Below, in pieces: positions 45,030-54,930 of a stretch of DNA of 64,000 nucleotides; position 1 is the first letter of the stretch, and every line of letters starts with the position of its first letter. The notes beneath the pieces are model-generated. The model saw only the letters and a program-made list of their open reading frames with translations, was not told where the DNA came from and ran no database searches. A program made the position numbers and the translations under genes. The DNA comes from JBJELF01 sp051879015 (GTDB lineage: Bacteria > Bacillota > Clostridia > Lachnospirales > Lachnospiraceae): NCBI GenBank assembly GCA_051879015.1, contig JBJELF010000005.1, forward strand, positions 36,265 to 100,264, read 5' to 3'.

Positions 45030-45809
45030 CTAGGACAATGCCACATCAAGTACCATCATCAGTGTAAATCCTAACATTAGTCCCATAGTACCCATATAGG
45101 TTTCCTTCTGACCATAACTCTCAGGTATCAATTCTTCCGCCACCACAAACATCATAGCTCCAGCTGCAAAGGACAGCATCCACGGCAGAATTGGTTCAAT
45201 CAAACTCGCCGCCATGGCCGTCAATATGCACGCTATTGGCTCCACAGCCCCCGAGGCGACCCCCATGATAAATGCTTTTAATTTTGGATATCCTTTTTGA
45301 TAAAAAGGCAGCGAAATAGCCGCACCTTCTGGAAAATTTTGGATTCCGATGCCCACCGCCAGAGAAATAGCAGACAAAACTCGTGCATCTGTTCCCAAGT
45401 CCAAGCTCGCTAAAGCACAAGCTAAACCGACGGCCATTCCTTCCGGTACATTGTGCAAAGTAACTGCTGTCATCAACATCCAATTACTATTGTCACAGCA
45501 CTGTAATTCTCCACCTACTTTTCTCCTTAGATAAGGTATTACCCCATCTAATATCAAAAAAAATACACCACCCCCTAAAAATCCTCCCGCAGCAGGAATC
45601 CATCCAATTTTTCCCAACTCAATTGCCTTATCAATGGCAGGAATCAACAATGACCATATAGCCGCTGCAATCATAACCCCTGCCGCAAAGCCCAGAAACA
45701 AGCGATTCCAACTCTGTGCCATTTTTCTCCCTATAAATATGACAACTCCAGCTCCCATGCAGGTCATGAAAAACGGAAAAAATAATCCAATTAAAAAAGA
45801 AAGATTCAT
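45030..45809 (-). CDS. ZIP family divalent metal transporter
   Basis: 259 residues, eight membrane segments. The metal-binding motifs of helices IV and V are present (LHNVPEGMAVG; IQNFPEGAAISLPF), as in ZupT-type proteins that import zinc, iron or manganese. AAGGA lies eight bases before the ATG at 45809. No metal-responsive operator is evident upstream. Confidence 0.92.
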   Translation of the reverse strand: MNLSFLIGLFFPFFMTCMGAGVVIFIGRKMAQSWNRLFLGFAAGVMIAAAIWSLLIPAIDKAIELGKIGWIPAAGGFLGGGVFFLILDGVIPYLRRKVGGELQCCDNSNWMLMTAVTLHNVPEGMAVGLACALASLDLGTDARVLSAISLAVGIGIQNFPEGAAISLPFYQKGYPKLKAFIMGVASGAVEPIACILTAMAASLIEPILPWMLSFAAGAMMFVVAEELIPESYGQKETYMGTMGLMLGFTLMMVLDVALS

Positions 45810-45926
45810 CGTTCGAATCCTTTTTACTTCCTTATTGTCTAATATATGAGAAAAAAATCTATTTGTGTATTTTTCCGTTTTGTGTTACATTATTAGCAGT
45901 TTAACCAATCACATACGAATTCCACA

Positions 45927-46043
45927 ATGATACCTTCTCATGCAAACATAAAATGTACAAGTTTTTGGTCTTGGTATCATCACATATTGATTGGCATTGT
46001 CATACTATGATGTTGGGGGAAAAAGCATTTTGCCCCCATGACA
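45927..46043. other. Intergenic region with nested inverted repeats
   Basis: Between ZIP and YihY genes (about 297 bases without a gene). ATGATACC (45927-45934) pairs with GGTATCAT (45973-45980). TGTCAT (45998-46003) pairs with ATGACA (46038-46043) around a tight GGGGG..AAAA/TTTT..CCCCC hairpin (46015-46037). There is no T-tract, so these are not simple terminators. Structured RNA or protein-binding sites are possible; nothing known is recognised. Confidence 0.4.
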
Positions 46044-46106
46044 CGTACGGTGGCTCGCTGCATAAAATGATTGGTTCTGTCTATAATACATATTGTTGGA
46101 GGGATT

Positions 46107-46931
46107 ATGTACCGTATATACTTATTTATTCAAACCATTCGCCATCTAGTCAAAAATTATACCAATGCCAAAGGGTCAATCTATGCTGCCTACGCCGCAT
46201 TTTTTACTTTTTTGGCTTTGATTCCTCTCTTAATGTTTATCTTGGGATTGATTCATATACTGCCTATCACCAAAGAAAACTTAGTATATTTAACCTCTCA
46301 ATTTTTGCCAGAAACCTTTCAACCCATGTTTGCCAGTATTGTCAACGAACTGTATAATAAATCAAGTACTACCTTATTATCGGTAGCTGCTTTGACCACT
46401 CTATGGTCAGCGTCGAAAGGCGTTTACGGAATAATCCTGGGAATCAATTCAATTTACTATGTGCCCGTAAAACGAAACTATATCGTCAATCATCTCATCG
46501 CAGTGGTTTATACTTTCCTGATTGTGCTGTCCCTGCTGATGACCTTGATTTTCATGGTGTTTGGAACTACTTTGCAGGAAATTGTCATTAGCTATCTCCC
46601 TTTTCTGGCTTACTTTGACGTTCTAATCACTTTTCTGCGCTCTTTCATCACCATTTGCGTGTTAGCTTTGATTTTTATGATTATCTACACTGTTTTTCCC
46701 TATCAGCGCCAAACATTTACTCAGCAAGCTCCTGGTGCTCTGATTGCCTCCATTGGCTGGATTATCTTTTCATTTGCTTTTTCCATCTATGTGGAGCAAT
46801 TTTCCAACTACTCCTATATGTACGGCAGCTTAACTACAATCATCCTGCTGCTTCTATGGCTCAATATCTGCATCAATATTTTGTTCATCGGCGGTGCCAT
46901 CAATCACTGGCTTGACGAAATCTTAATGTAG
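46107..46931 (+). CDS. YihY/BrkB family membrane protein
   Basis: 274 residues from the ATG at 46107 (GGAGGG upstream). Six membrane segments; family landmarks are SIYAAYAAFFTFLALIPLLMF, LTTLWSASKGVYGI, YTVFPYQRQTFTQQAPGALIAS and the final LNICINILFIGGAINH. Once described as ribonuclease BN by mistake; the function is unsettled. A TATAAT at 46082-46087 lies just upstream. Confidence 0.9.
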   Translation: MYRIYLFIQTIRHLVKNYTNAKGSIYAAYAAFFTFLALIPLLMFILGLIHILPITKENLVYLTSQFLPETFQPMFASIVNELYNKSSTTLLSVAALTTLWSASKGVYGIILGINSIYYVPVKRNYIVNHLIAVVYTFLIVLSLLMTLIFMVFGTTLQEIVISYLPFLAYFDVLITFLRSFITICVLALIFMIIYTVFPYQRQTFTQQAPGALIASIGWIIFSFAFSIYVEQFSNYSYMYGSLTTIILLLLWLNICINILFIGGAINHWLDEILM

Positions 46932-46952
46932 CTTAACAGTTTTAAGAAATAT

Positions 46953-48545
46953 CTATAATTCTCTTCCCTTCTGGCAGGTCAAATAGATTACTTGATATCG
47001 CTTAGAAAGCTCCCTCAATAATCTCTGTCCTGCCTCTAATTTTTTATCGTCCAGGTTAGAAAATGGATCATCAAAAATGAAAAAGGGAGATTCTTTCTGA
47101 TACATGGCTTCCACCAGACTTATTCGCATACACAGTCCCGCCAAGTCCTGATAACCCTCACTGAAATATTTTAACTCTCGGAGATTTCCCTTCTCCCAAA
47201 CCATCAATTCCATATTCGTATTCATGCGATATTCCTGCGGCTCTGAGTTCCCTGCCATCAACTGATAATACTTTAGAAAACCTTCCATAATCGGATTTTT
47301 ATAGGCTGCAGACAAGTGCTCTTTCGCCAAGGTTAAATACCTTTTTGTGTCACTCAGCACTTCATACTTATGTTCTAACTGCGCTAACATCTCACGACTG
47401 GATTCTAGCTGCTGCTCTTTTTGTTCTAACCGCTCCCATGCACTTTGCAGTGTAATCTGTCTCTGGCGTAATTCTTCCCGCTTTTTCGTTATTTGCTCTA
47501 TTTCTTCCATATTTTGCTGAAACTGCTTGTTTAGTTTATCCAGCAGGTCAGAACTTTCTCCCATCTCTAAATCATTCTTCTCTAAAGGATTCACTGCTGA
47601 TTTTGCTCTCCACAGACAAATTAATACAACCACAATTCCCAAAAATGCAATTCCAATTCCCAGCCAAACACTCCAAAATATAACACTTAACAACGCCAAT
47701 CCTAAAATAAAGCCTTCCATCAAGATGATATTCTTGTTAAATTGAAATAATCCTATTTTACTTTTATCCCCTTTAACACTTTTTCCCGTCTGTGTCTGGC
47801 ATCGTATCTGACTCTGCATCTCCTGATTTATTTTCAATTGGCCTTCTTTTCGTGATTCCAAAGAGAGTTGATTTTCTTCCAAAGCCTCTTTCACCTGAAG
47901 AATGTTTTCCTGCAAGACCTGTTTTTGCATTATTTCGCTTTGCAAATAATTAATTTCTTCTTTTTTCTTATAAATAGCACCTGTCTTTCGCTGAGGACTC
48001 AAACTATTTAATAAATCATTCAATCGTTTCTGCACCACATCATACTGATTGATATCATCTTGGTACATAGTCAAATTTCCGACTTTTGCATGTACTCCAT
48101 CTGTCATATGAGTCACACAATCATTCTGAGTGACACAAATCGTTCTCAAAAAAGATTCTCGATCGATTAAAAATAGTTCCTTCCCCAAATCACTGCTGAA
48201 CTGGCTGCTCAAACAATCCGTTTCTAAATCATACAGTGCAAAAGTATCCTCCCTCTCCCGATTTCCAAAGGTACGAACCACCTGATAAGCCTTGCCCTGC
48301 CAATCAAAGCTTACCTGTCCTCCATAGATGCCTTGCTGCCATGGCATATAACGTCGGCGTTCATTTTCCAGACCATTTCGCTTAGTCTCACCGCCAAATC
48401 CATAAAACATGGTACACAAAAAAGCAACTAACGTACTTTTTCCCCATCCATTTGGACGATTGAGCACTACACAGTCTTTGGAAAAATCTATGGTAATGTC
48501 TGATAATTTTCCAAAATTTTCGATATGACAATTTAATAGTTTCAT
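46953..48545 (-). CDS. SbcC/YhaN-like ATPase with coiled coil
   Basis: 530 residues from the ATG at 48545 (GGAG six bases upstream). The N-terminal half-ATPase has FGKLSDITIDF and Walker A NRPNGWGKST. A coiled coil is interrupted by two adjacent hydrophobic segments (NIILMEGFILGLALLSVIFWSV and the following IGIAFLGIVVVLICLW), as in YhaN-type proteins. The C-terminal half has SEGYQDLAGLCMRISL and Walker B FFIFDDPFSNLDD. With the nuclease encoded just upstream it should form an Mre11/Rad50-like complex; the transmembrane hairpin would tie it to the membrane. Confidence 0.82.
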   Translation of the reverse strand: MKLLNCHIENFGKLSDITIDFSKDCVVLNRPNGWGKSTLVAFLCTMFYGFGGETKRNGLENERRRYMPWQQGIYGGQVSFDWQGKAYQVVRTFGNREREDTFALYDLETDCLSSQFSSDLGKELFLIDRESFLRTICVTQNDCVTHMTDGVHAKVGNLTMYQDDINQYDVVQKRLNDLLNSLSPQRKTGAIYKKKEEINYLQSEIMQKQVLQENILQVKEALEENQLSLESRKEGQLKINQEMQSQIRCQTQTGKSVKGDKSKIGLFQFNKNIILMEGFILGLALLSVIFWSVWLGIGIAFLGIVVVLICLWRAKSAVNPLEKNDLEMGESSDLLDKLNKQFQQNMEEIEQITKKREELRQRQITLQSAWERLEQKEQQLESSREMLAQLEHKYEVLSDTKRYLTLAKEHLSAAYKNPIMEGFLKYYQLMAGNSEPQEYRMNTNMELMVWEKGNLRELKYFSEGYQDLAGLCMRISLVEAMYQKESPFFIFDDPFSNLDDKKLEAGQRLLRELSKRYQVIYLTCQKGREL

Positions 48546-48632
48546 AAAAGTCTCCATTCCGCTGCCCTTATCGACAGCACAAATCATTGTGAAAAATCTT
48601 CATTCGATTGCTTGCAGTGCTAAATCATATTT

Positions 48633-49736
48633 TTAATCGAATTCCTCCCCACTCAATGCCTGCAGTCCGCAGCGAATCACTTCTCTCTTTCTCCCTTCTG
48701 ATATCTCTCCCGCCTGCATAACACATCGCACAAATTCTCCCTTTAAAGATGGGTCATTGACAAATTGGCTGTAATCCAGCTGAATTTGAGTCTCGTCATA
48801 TACTTTCACCAAATACTGCGATTCTGACAGCTGTGTTTCCAAAAAAGCAAGATTTTTTTCGCACAGTGCATCTACTTCTCCAACCAATATCACCTTCAGC
48901 AAATCATTCTCTTCCACCTCATTATCCGCCAAAGTATCTTCTATCTCCCGCAAGATTTCCAGTGAATTCATACAATCACTAATGTTTACCTGCAGCTGAT
49001 ACAATCTGCGCTTTGCAAAGGGAATCCAACTGCGCTGACAAGTTCTTTTTTCCTCGTCCAGTTCCAAAAGCATAAATCCATGTTCTCCACACTCGTCAAA
49101 TCCACGTCCCTCCAGACAGCCACTGTAACAATACACGCCGCGCTCATCCAGTTTTTCCTCCCGATATTCATGAATATGTCCCAACGCCAGATAATCAATC
49201 GACTTATTTTTTAATGCCATCAGAGGAATATCTTTCCCTGTGCTGCTCCAGGCATCCAATACTTGTCCATGCAGCATCACCACATTAAAATCTTCTGGAT
49301 TTAAATTCAAGCTATTCCAGAGTTTTTGGTTATTTTCACTCAGATTTACTCCTGTAATAGCTACCCATTCACTATCCCACGGATAATAAGAAATCCAGTC
49401 TTCCCCAAAGCAGTGCAAGTTTGACGGCATTTTCCATGGAAATCGTTCTGTTTTTCTGTCATGATTTCCCTGCACATAATAAAACTCAATGTTGGGATGA
49501 TTGTTGATGCTGTCATACACAGCTGTCTGCGTACTGTTTGTCACATTCTCTATATCAAACCAATCTCCTGCTATCAGAATAACCTCCACACCATGCTCCG
49601 CTGCAAATTCCACCATGCGAAGATAAGACTGCAGCAATTCCAATCTTCGCTCTTTTGCCTGTGCATATCCAAAATTAGTATTTAATTTGGAATCCAAATG
49701 TAAATCAGCACAATGAATGACTTTCAATCTTCCCAC
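48633..49736 (-). CDS. SbcD/YhaO-like metallophosphoesterase
   Basis: 367 residues beginning with GTG at 49736 (AAGGAAGGG upstream). All five phosphoesterase motifs are visible: CADLHLDS, IAGDWFD, GNHD, MLHGQ and LGHIHEY. This is the nuclease half of an SbcCD-like pair with the ATPase gene that follows 87 bases later. Confidence 0.9.
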   Translation of the reverse strand: MGRLKVIHCADLHLDSKLNTNFGYAQAKERRLELLQSYLRMVEFAAEHGVEVILIAGDWFDIENVTNSTQTAVYDSINNHPNIEFYYVQGNHDRKTERFPWKMPSNLHCFGEDWISYYPWDSEWVAITGVNLSENNQKLWNSLNLNPEDFNVVMLHGQVLDAWSSTGKDIPLMALKNKSIDYLALGHIHEYREEKLDERGVYCYSGCLEGRGFDECGEHGFMLLELDEEKRTCQRSWIPFAKRRLYQLQVNISDCMNSLEILREIEDTLADNEVEENDLLKVILVGEVDALCEKNLAFLETQLSESQYLVKVYDETQIQLDYSQFVNDPSLKGEFVRCVMQAGEISEGRKREVIRCGLQALSGEEFD

Positions 49737-49935
49737 ATCCCTTCCTTTTTTCTCAGTATAGCACAGTCAGCAACTGATTGCCATATCTATTGTACTATGT
49801 TAAAATATCTCTAGTGATGGATTTTGTTTTCTAAACTGATATCCCCCGCAGATGGGGAAATGCCATATAGGAAAGCTGATTATTCAGACTTTCATTGTTG
49901 ATACAAATCAAAACAATATAAAAAAGGAGTACTGC

Positions 49936-49950
49936 ATGCAATATGAGTAA
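49936..49950 (+). CDS. Four-codon mini-frame overlapping the next start
   Basis: ATG at 49936 is ideally placed (six bases) after GGAG and encodes M-Q-Y-E-stop. Its TAA overlaps the ATG-proximal codons of the next gene, whose own ATG at 49943 is 13 bases from that GGAG. Translation-coupled initiation is possible; chance is also possible. Confidence 0.25.
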   Translation: MQYE

Positions 49951-52135
49951 ACAAATAAATTGTATCCCCTGTAAATTTTCGATTGACAATCTGCCTCTCC
50001 ATCGATTTGCGGCAGATTTAAGTCTTAGCGAATCGGAAAAAGAAGACTGGAATAAAAAAATTGTTTCTCTCTACCAAACATGTATCGATGTTTGCCATCC
50101 TGAGGCTTTCCTATGTTTTCCCGGGAAGAATATCTTTTCCGAAAATTCGGTTCGCTGTGCTTTTTTGTCCGTATCCCTCGGTGATTTGACTCCTCTCTTT
50201 GAGCAGTTACAGGATTGCTCGGAAGAATATTTGTTAAATCTCATAGCCACTCGCTTGTTGTTTGTTATCACGGAACAGTGTGAAACTCAGCTAAAAGAAC
50301 TCTGTCGAGAGAAAAATTTAAAATTACTCCGCCGGATGGAGGCACCGGATGACTTCGCTCCCGAACTGCTTCCCGACATTTTATCTTTTTTTGGAGATAC
50401 ATCGCATATCACATTAAATCAAAATTATGTCCTGCATCCATTATATTCCATGGTATTTGCTTATCCTCTCGATGAAGTTATTTGTAACAATGATACTTCC
50501 AACCAAAACCATACAAGTAAATTAGAACACCACTGCGCCTCCTGTCCCCGCAAGGAATGTCCCCTAAGACATTATGAGATGACCGTACTGCCAAAACAAA
50601 CTGTTATTTCGGTACGTCCCGATGAAACGATAGCGACTGCTTTGGAAAATTCTCAGATTGAATTTCATCAAGACTGCGGCGGACGCGGCACCTGCAGAAA
50701 ATGCGCCATTCAAGTAACTGCTGGAAATTTGCCCATCACAGAAGCGGACCGCTTTGCTTTTTCTATTTTGCAGTTAGCCCAGGGCTGGCGGCTTGCCTGC
50801 CAGGCTCATCTTGAGGGTGATATTACAATCTGCCTAAACCGTTCTATGGAAAATAATTTTGAGACTGTTGTGAAATTTCAAGCAGAAAAATTCCACAACA
50901 GAACATTACCGCAATCTTTCTGCCATGATTTAGACTATGGCATTGCAATTGATATCGGGACTACCACACTGGCAGCCGCTCTTGTCCATTTAAAGGATGG
51001 TCACGTGATCCATACTGCCTCCTCCATCAATCGGCAGCGAATTTACGGTGCTGATGTACTTTCCCGCATTCAGGCAGCCAATGAAAAAAGAACAAAAGCC
51101 ATTGCCATGCAGAGACTGATTCGCACTGATTTATTAAATTTAATTCAACAACTGATGTCAGCGTTGCCCTCCGACGCTCAGCTTCTTCGAATTGTCATGG
51201 CTGGCAATACTACCATGTTTCATTTGCTGATGGGCTATGATTGCAGTGGGTTAGGAGTTTATCCATTTCATCCCCATTCTCTGAAAACAGTACAGACTTC
51301 TTTCTCTGAATTGCTGCAGGATAATCGCCTGCAATGTCCCGTCATTTTACTGCCAGGCATCAGTGCTTTTGTAGGAGCTGATATTGTATCGGACTTAATT
51401 GCCTGTCAATTTGACACCCAAGAAAATCCAAGTTTACTGATTGATTTGGGCACCAACGGAGAGATGGCCATCGGCAACCGTCATCGACTCTTGGTATCCT
51501 CCACTGCTGCCGGCCCTGCATTTGAGGGAGGAAGCATCAAATATGGTACCGGAAGTGTCTGCGGCGCTATCAGCCATGTCAATTGGAAAGACAACTGCCT
51601 GCAATATCAAACCATTCAGAATCAAACTCCTCCCTGCGGAATCTGCGGCACGGGAGTATTGGAAATCACCTCTCTATTGTTAGAACAAGGTCTGATGGAT
51701 CAGACAGGGTGTCTGCACCCTTCCATCTTTGAAAAAGGACTTCCTGTAGCGGAGAATGCTTACGGCGAAACTATATTTTTTACCCAACAGGATGTGCGAG
51801 AAGTACAGCTTGCCAAATCTGCGATTCGCAGCGGCATCGAACTGCTGATTCAAGAATATGGTCTCTCTTATGAAGAAATTGACAAAGTTTACCTAGCCGG
51901 CGGTTTTGGTGCCTACCTTAATATTGGGAAAGCAGTTTCTATCGGCATGCTTCCCTCTGCCCTCGCCTCAAAAATAATCTCCGTTGGCAACAGCAGTCTG
52001 CAAGGCGCTATCCTGTGCTGTCAAAATCCCAAGCTGCTTCAGAACATGAATACTCTCATCACAGTTTCCAATGAAAAAAGTCTGGCATCTCTGCCAGACT
52101 TTCAAACAAGCTTTATGCACTATATGACCTTTTAA
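49943..52135 (+). CDS. ASKHA-domain corrinoid-activating protein with extra N-terminal domain
   Basis: 730 residues. A [2Fe-2S] domain (DCGGRGTCRKC; Cys245, 251, 254 and Cys286) is followed by the RACo-type ASKHA ATPase domain: DYGIAIDIGTTTLAAALV, MAGNTTMFHLLMG, LLIDLGTNGEMAIG, YLAGGFGAYL. RACo proteins use ATP to drive reduction of inactive Co(II) corrinoid on methyltransferases. Usual RACo begins with the ferredoxin domain. Here about 195 residues precede it, resembling the methionine synthase reactivation domain, with a Cys triplet HHCASCPRKEC (198-206) at the junction. No methyltransferase gene is adjacent. Confidence 0.82.
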   Translation: MSKQINCIPCKFSIDNLPLHRFAADLSLSESEKEDWNKKIVSLYQTCIDVCHPEAFLCFPGKNIFSENSVRCAFLSVSLGDLTPLFEQLQDCSEEYLLNLIATRLLFVITEQCETQLKELCREKNLKLLRRMEAPDDFAPELLPDILSFFGDTSHITLNQNYVLHPLYSMVFAYPLDEVICNNDTSNQNHTSKLEHHCASCPRKECPLRHYEMTVLPKQTVISVRPDETIATALENSQIEFHQDCGGRGTCRKCAIQVTAGNLPITEADRFAFSILQLAQGWRLACQAHLEGDITICLNRSMENNFETVVKFQAEKFHNRTLPQSFCHDLDYGIAIDIGTTTLAAALVHLKDGHVIHTASSINRQRIYGADVLSRIQAANEKRTKAIAMQRLIRTDLLNLIQQLMSALPSDAQLLRIVMAGNTTMFHLLMGYDCSGLGVYPFHPHSLKTVQTSFSELLQDNRLQCPVILLPGISAFVGADIVSDLIACQFDTQENPSLLIDLGTNGEMAIGNRHRLLVSSTAAGPAFEGGSIKYGTGSVCGAISHVNWKDNCLQYQTIQNQTPPCGICGTGVLEITSLLLEQGLMDQTGCLHPSIFEKGLPVAENAYGETIFFTQQDVREVQLAKSAIRSGIELLIQEYGLSYEEIDKVYLAGGFGAYLNIGKAVSIGMLPSALASKIISVGNSSLQGAILCCQNPKLLQNMNTLITVSNEKSLASLPDFQTSFMHYMTF
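52074..52102 (-). terminator. Terminator of the beta-helix gene inside the convergent gene
   Basis: Perfect stem AAAGTCTGGCA (52077-52087) and TGCCAGACTTT (52092-52102). On the minus strand it is followed by TTTTTT. It lies within the last codons of the plus-strand ASKHA gene, so those codons also serve as the neighbour's terminator. Confidence 0.85.
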
Positions 52136-52144
52136 CCCGCCAAA

Positions 52145-52813
52145 TTAATATTTCTCTACAACCTCTCCCTGCTTTTTGTAGATATGACCTGCTTTTACAT
52201 ATCCTCTTACGCAGGAGAGAGGATATATATTGCTGTTTGGTCCAATGACCGTACCTGGATTCAGTACCGAATTGCAGCCTACCTCCACATTATCGCCAAG
52301 CATTGCTCCAAATTTTTTCAATCCTGTCTCAATAATCTCATCACCTGTCTTAACCACCACCAGCGTCTTATCGGATTTCACATTGGAGGTGATAGAACCT
52401 GCGCCCATGTGCGATTTATATCCCAAAATAGAATCTCCAACATAATTATAATGAGGCACCTGCACATGATCAAACAAAATAACATTCTTCAACTCAGTCG
52501 AATTGCCCACAACTGTCTTTTTACCCACAATCGCATTTCCACGAATAAAGGCACAATGACGTACCTCTGCGCCCTCATCAATAATACAAGGACCATTGAT
52601 ATAAGCCGTAGGAGCTACTGTTGCCGACTTTGCCACCCACACATCATTTCCACGATATTCAAATACATCTTCAGGAAGGAACTGCCCCAATTCTTTAATA
52701 TACCCACCAATCAAAGGAAGTAACTCCCACGGATACGCTCTGCGCTTCAATAAATCTGCTGCAATCGTCTTTGATAAATCTTGATACAAGCTGACAATTT
52801 TTAATTCTTCCAT
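52145..52813 (-). CDS. Left-handed beta-helix acyl/nucleotidyltransferase-like protein
   Basis: 222 residues from the ATG at 52813 (GAAAGGG upstream). Hexapeptide repeats make a left-handed beta-helix (VAPTAYINGPCIIDEGAEVRH, NAIVGKKTVVGNSTELKNVI, VGCNSVLNPGTVIGPNSNI). It resembles the C-terminal half of GlmU, with an N-terminal helical extension (LYQDLSKTIAADLLKRRAYPW) instead of a nucleotidyltransferase domain. The substrate is unknown; sugar-nucleotide N-acetylation is possible. Confidence 0.75.
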   Translation of the reverse strand: MEELKIVSLYQDLSKTIAADLLKRRAYPWELLPLIGGYIKELGQFLPEDVFEYRGNDVWVAKSATVAPTAYINGPCIIDEGAEVRHCAFIRGNAIVGKKTVVGNSTELKNVILFDHVQVPHYNYVGDSILGYKSHMGAGSITSNVKSDKTLVVVKTGDEIIETGLKKFGAMLGDNVEVGCNSVLNPGTVIGPNSNIYPLSCVRGYVKAGHIYKKQGEVVEKY

Positions 52814-52883
52814 AAATATACCCTTTCTTTCCAAACCTATCTGCCTGCCTTGCAGACACAAAACTATAAATTAAAAAATTTTA

Positions 52884-54896
52884 TCAATGCTTATTTTGAC
52901 ATGCTCCCAATGTACTCACATACACTTTCTGAATCAAAGAAGGATTCTGAATGCTTCTCACACCCTCAATCCGACGATTGATAAAATCAACCATTTTGTG
53001 CATATACTCTTCCTCCGTAATCTTACCCTCCGCCACATAGGAAAGCCCCTTCTCCCAACTGGCAGTCAACTCTGGGTTAAGCATCTGTCTCATCGAGGCA
53101 TAAACCGTATCAAAAATCAATTCTCCCAACAAGGTCGGCGAAATCACCTGTGTCTTTTTATTGAGTTCCAAATATTTAATTTTCACCAATTTATTTAAAA
53201 TTTCTGCACGTGTTGCACTCGTTCCAATTCCAGAACCTTTTATCTGAGCACGCAGTTCCTCATCTTCAATGAGCTGTCCCGCATTTTCCATTGCAAGAAT
53301 CATAGAACCAGAATTATAACGCTTTGGCGGAGATGTTTCTCCTTCCTTGACTTGTAAATCTTTAATTGACAGCCTTGTTCCCTTTTTTAGAGTATTCAAG
53401 AGTTCAATGAAGGCAGGGTCATTTTTGATATCCTGCTCCTCCTCGCCCTCTTTCTTTTCTTTTTTGTTATCCGCCTTAATATTTGGTGCTGCTACTTTCA
53501 GATAACCCTCCGACAACAGAACGCGGAAATTTGCAAAGAAATGCTCTTTTTTACACTCCAAATCGATACTATATTTCTGGTAAATTGCCGGCGGATAGAA
53601 AATACTGAGAAAACGACGACAAATTAGCTCATATACATATCCTTCCAACACACTCAGACGCCCCAACTGATTAAGCCCCTGACCCGTGGGAACTAAAGCA
53701 TAGTGGTCCGTAATCTGTTTATCGTTCACGTAACGACTACTTGCCAGTTTTTTCCATGAATCTCCAGCCAGTACTTCCTGCACAAAATCCTGCAGTTTTT
53801 CATAATGCTGCAGACCTGCAAGATTATTTCGAATCACCTTCGCCGCCGCTGTAGATAATACTCTTGCATCCGTTCTTGGATAAGTAATCATCTTTTTTTC
53901 ATAGAGCGACTGAGCTATCTGCAAAGTCTGGTCTGGACTGATTTTGAATCGTCTGGAACATTCATTTTGAAGTTCTGCCAAATTGAATAAAAGCGGCGCA
54001 TTTTTATTCTCCTTTTTTCTTGAAATAGCTGCTACCACTGCCTCCATCAGCGGCTCATTCTTTAAAAATGTAATCAATTTTTCTGCATCTTCCCGCTTTT
54101 TGAATCCATTTTCCTTATATAAAAGAGGAGACTGAAAATACTTAGAACCCTCTATCGCTTTCCATTCGCCCTCAAAAAAATGATTTGACAGCGCAAAAGT
54201 ACCTACCACACGATAGAAATTGGTTTTTACAAAATTTCGGATTTCACGTTCTCTGCGAACGACCATACCAAGTACACAAGTCATCACACGACCGATAGAG
54301 ATAACGGTATAGTTTTCTTTTGTCACCTTTGATATCTCTGAGCCAAACTTCAAGGTCAGTGCCCTGGAAAAATTGATGCCCATCAGATAATCTTCTTTGG
54401 CTCTAAGATAAGCAGATGCACTCAGATTGTCATAGGAAGAAATATCCTTTGCTGTCTCAATGCCGCGCAAAATTTCTTCTTCCGTTTGGGAATCGATCCA
54501 CACTCGTTTTTGAATTTTATCCTTCACACCCGCCATCTGGGCCACCAAGCGATAGATATACTCCCCCTCACGCCCAGAGTCCGTACAGACATAGATGGTA
54601 TCAATATCTGGACGATTTAATAGACCTGACACTACACGAAACTGATCCTTCACATTGGAAATGACCTCGTACTTCCATTCATCTGGAATAAAAGGAAGTG
54701 TTTCCATGCGCCAGCTTTTCAGTTTTTCATCATAGACTTCTGGATAACTCATAGTCACCAAATGTCCTACACACCAGGTCACCACCGCTTGTGCTGACTC
54801 AATATAACCTTTTTGGCTGCTTCCAGTAACATGTAGAACCTTTGCAAATTCCTTTGCCACACTGGGTTTCTCTGCAATATATAAATTTTTTCCCAT
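52884..54896 (-). CDS. topB: DNA topoisomerase III
   Basis: 670 residues from the ATG at 54896 (AAAGGA nine bases upstream). Type IA topoisomerase that decatenates and resolves single-stranded links. The Toprim domain has YIAEKPSVAK and CTDSGREGEYIY. The core has SIGRVMTCVLGMVV and the catalytic Tyr339 in MITYPRTDARVLS. The C-terminus stops soon after the core, without zinc fingers. Both chromosomal and mobile-element copies exist in Clostridia; surrounding genes here look chromosomal. Confidence 0.92.
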   Translation of the reverse strand: MGKNLYIAEKPSVAKEFAKVLHVTGSSQKGYIESAQAVVTWCVGHLVTMSYPEVYDEKLKSWRMETLPFIPDEWKYEVISNVKDQFRVVSGLLNRPDIDTIYVCTDSGREGEYIYRLVAQMAGVKDKIQKRVWIDSQTEEEILRGIETAKDISSYDNLSASAYLRAKEDYLMGINFSRALTLKFGSEISKVTKENYTVISIGRVMTCVLGMVVRREREIRNFVKTNFYRVVGTFALSNHFFEGEWKAIEGSKYFQSPLLYKENGFKKREDAEKLITFLKNEPLMEAVVAAISRKKENKNAPLLFNLAELQNECSRRFKISPDQTLQIAQSLYEKKMITYPRTDARVLSTAAAKVIRNNLAGLQHYEKLQDFVQEVLAGDSWKKLASSRYVNDKQITDHYALVPTGQGLNQLGRLSVLEGYVYELICRRFLSIFYPPAIYQKYSIDLECKKEHFFANFRVLLSEGYLKVAAPNIKADNKKEKKEGEEEQDIKNDPAFIELLNTLKKGTRLSIKDLQVKEGETSPPKRYNSGSMILAMENAGQLIEDEELRAQIKGSGIGTSATRAEILNKLVKIKYLELNKKTQVISPTLLGELIFDTVYASMRQMLNPELTASWEKGLSYVAEGKITEEEYMHKMVDFINRRIEGVRSIQNPSLIQKVYVSTLGACQNKH

Positions 54897-54930
54897 ACAA
54901 AACAATCCTTTGTTTCATTCTGACAGCTAT

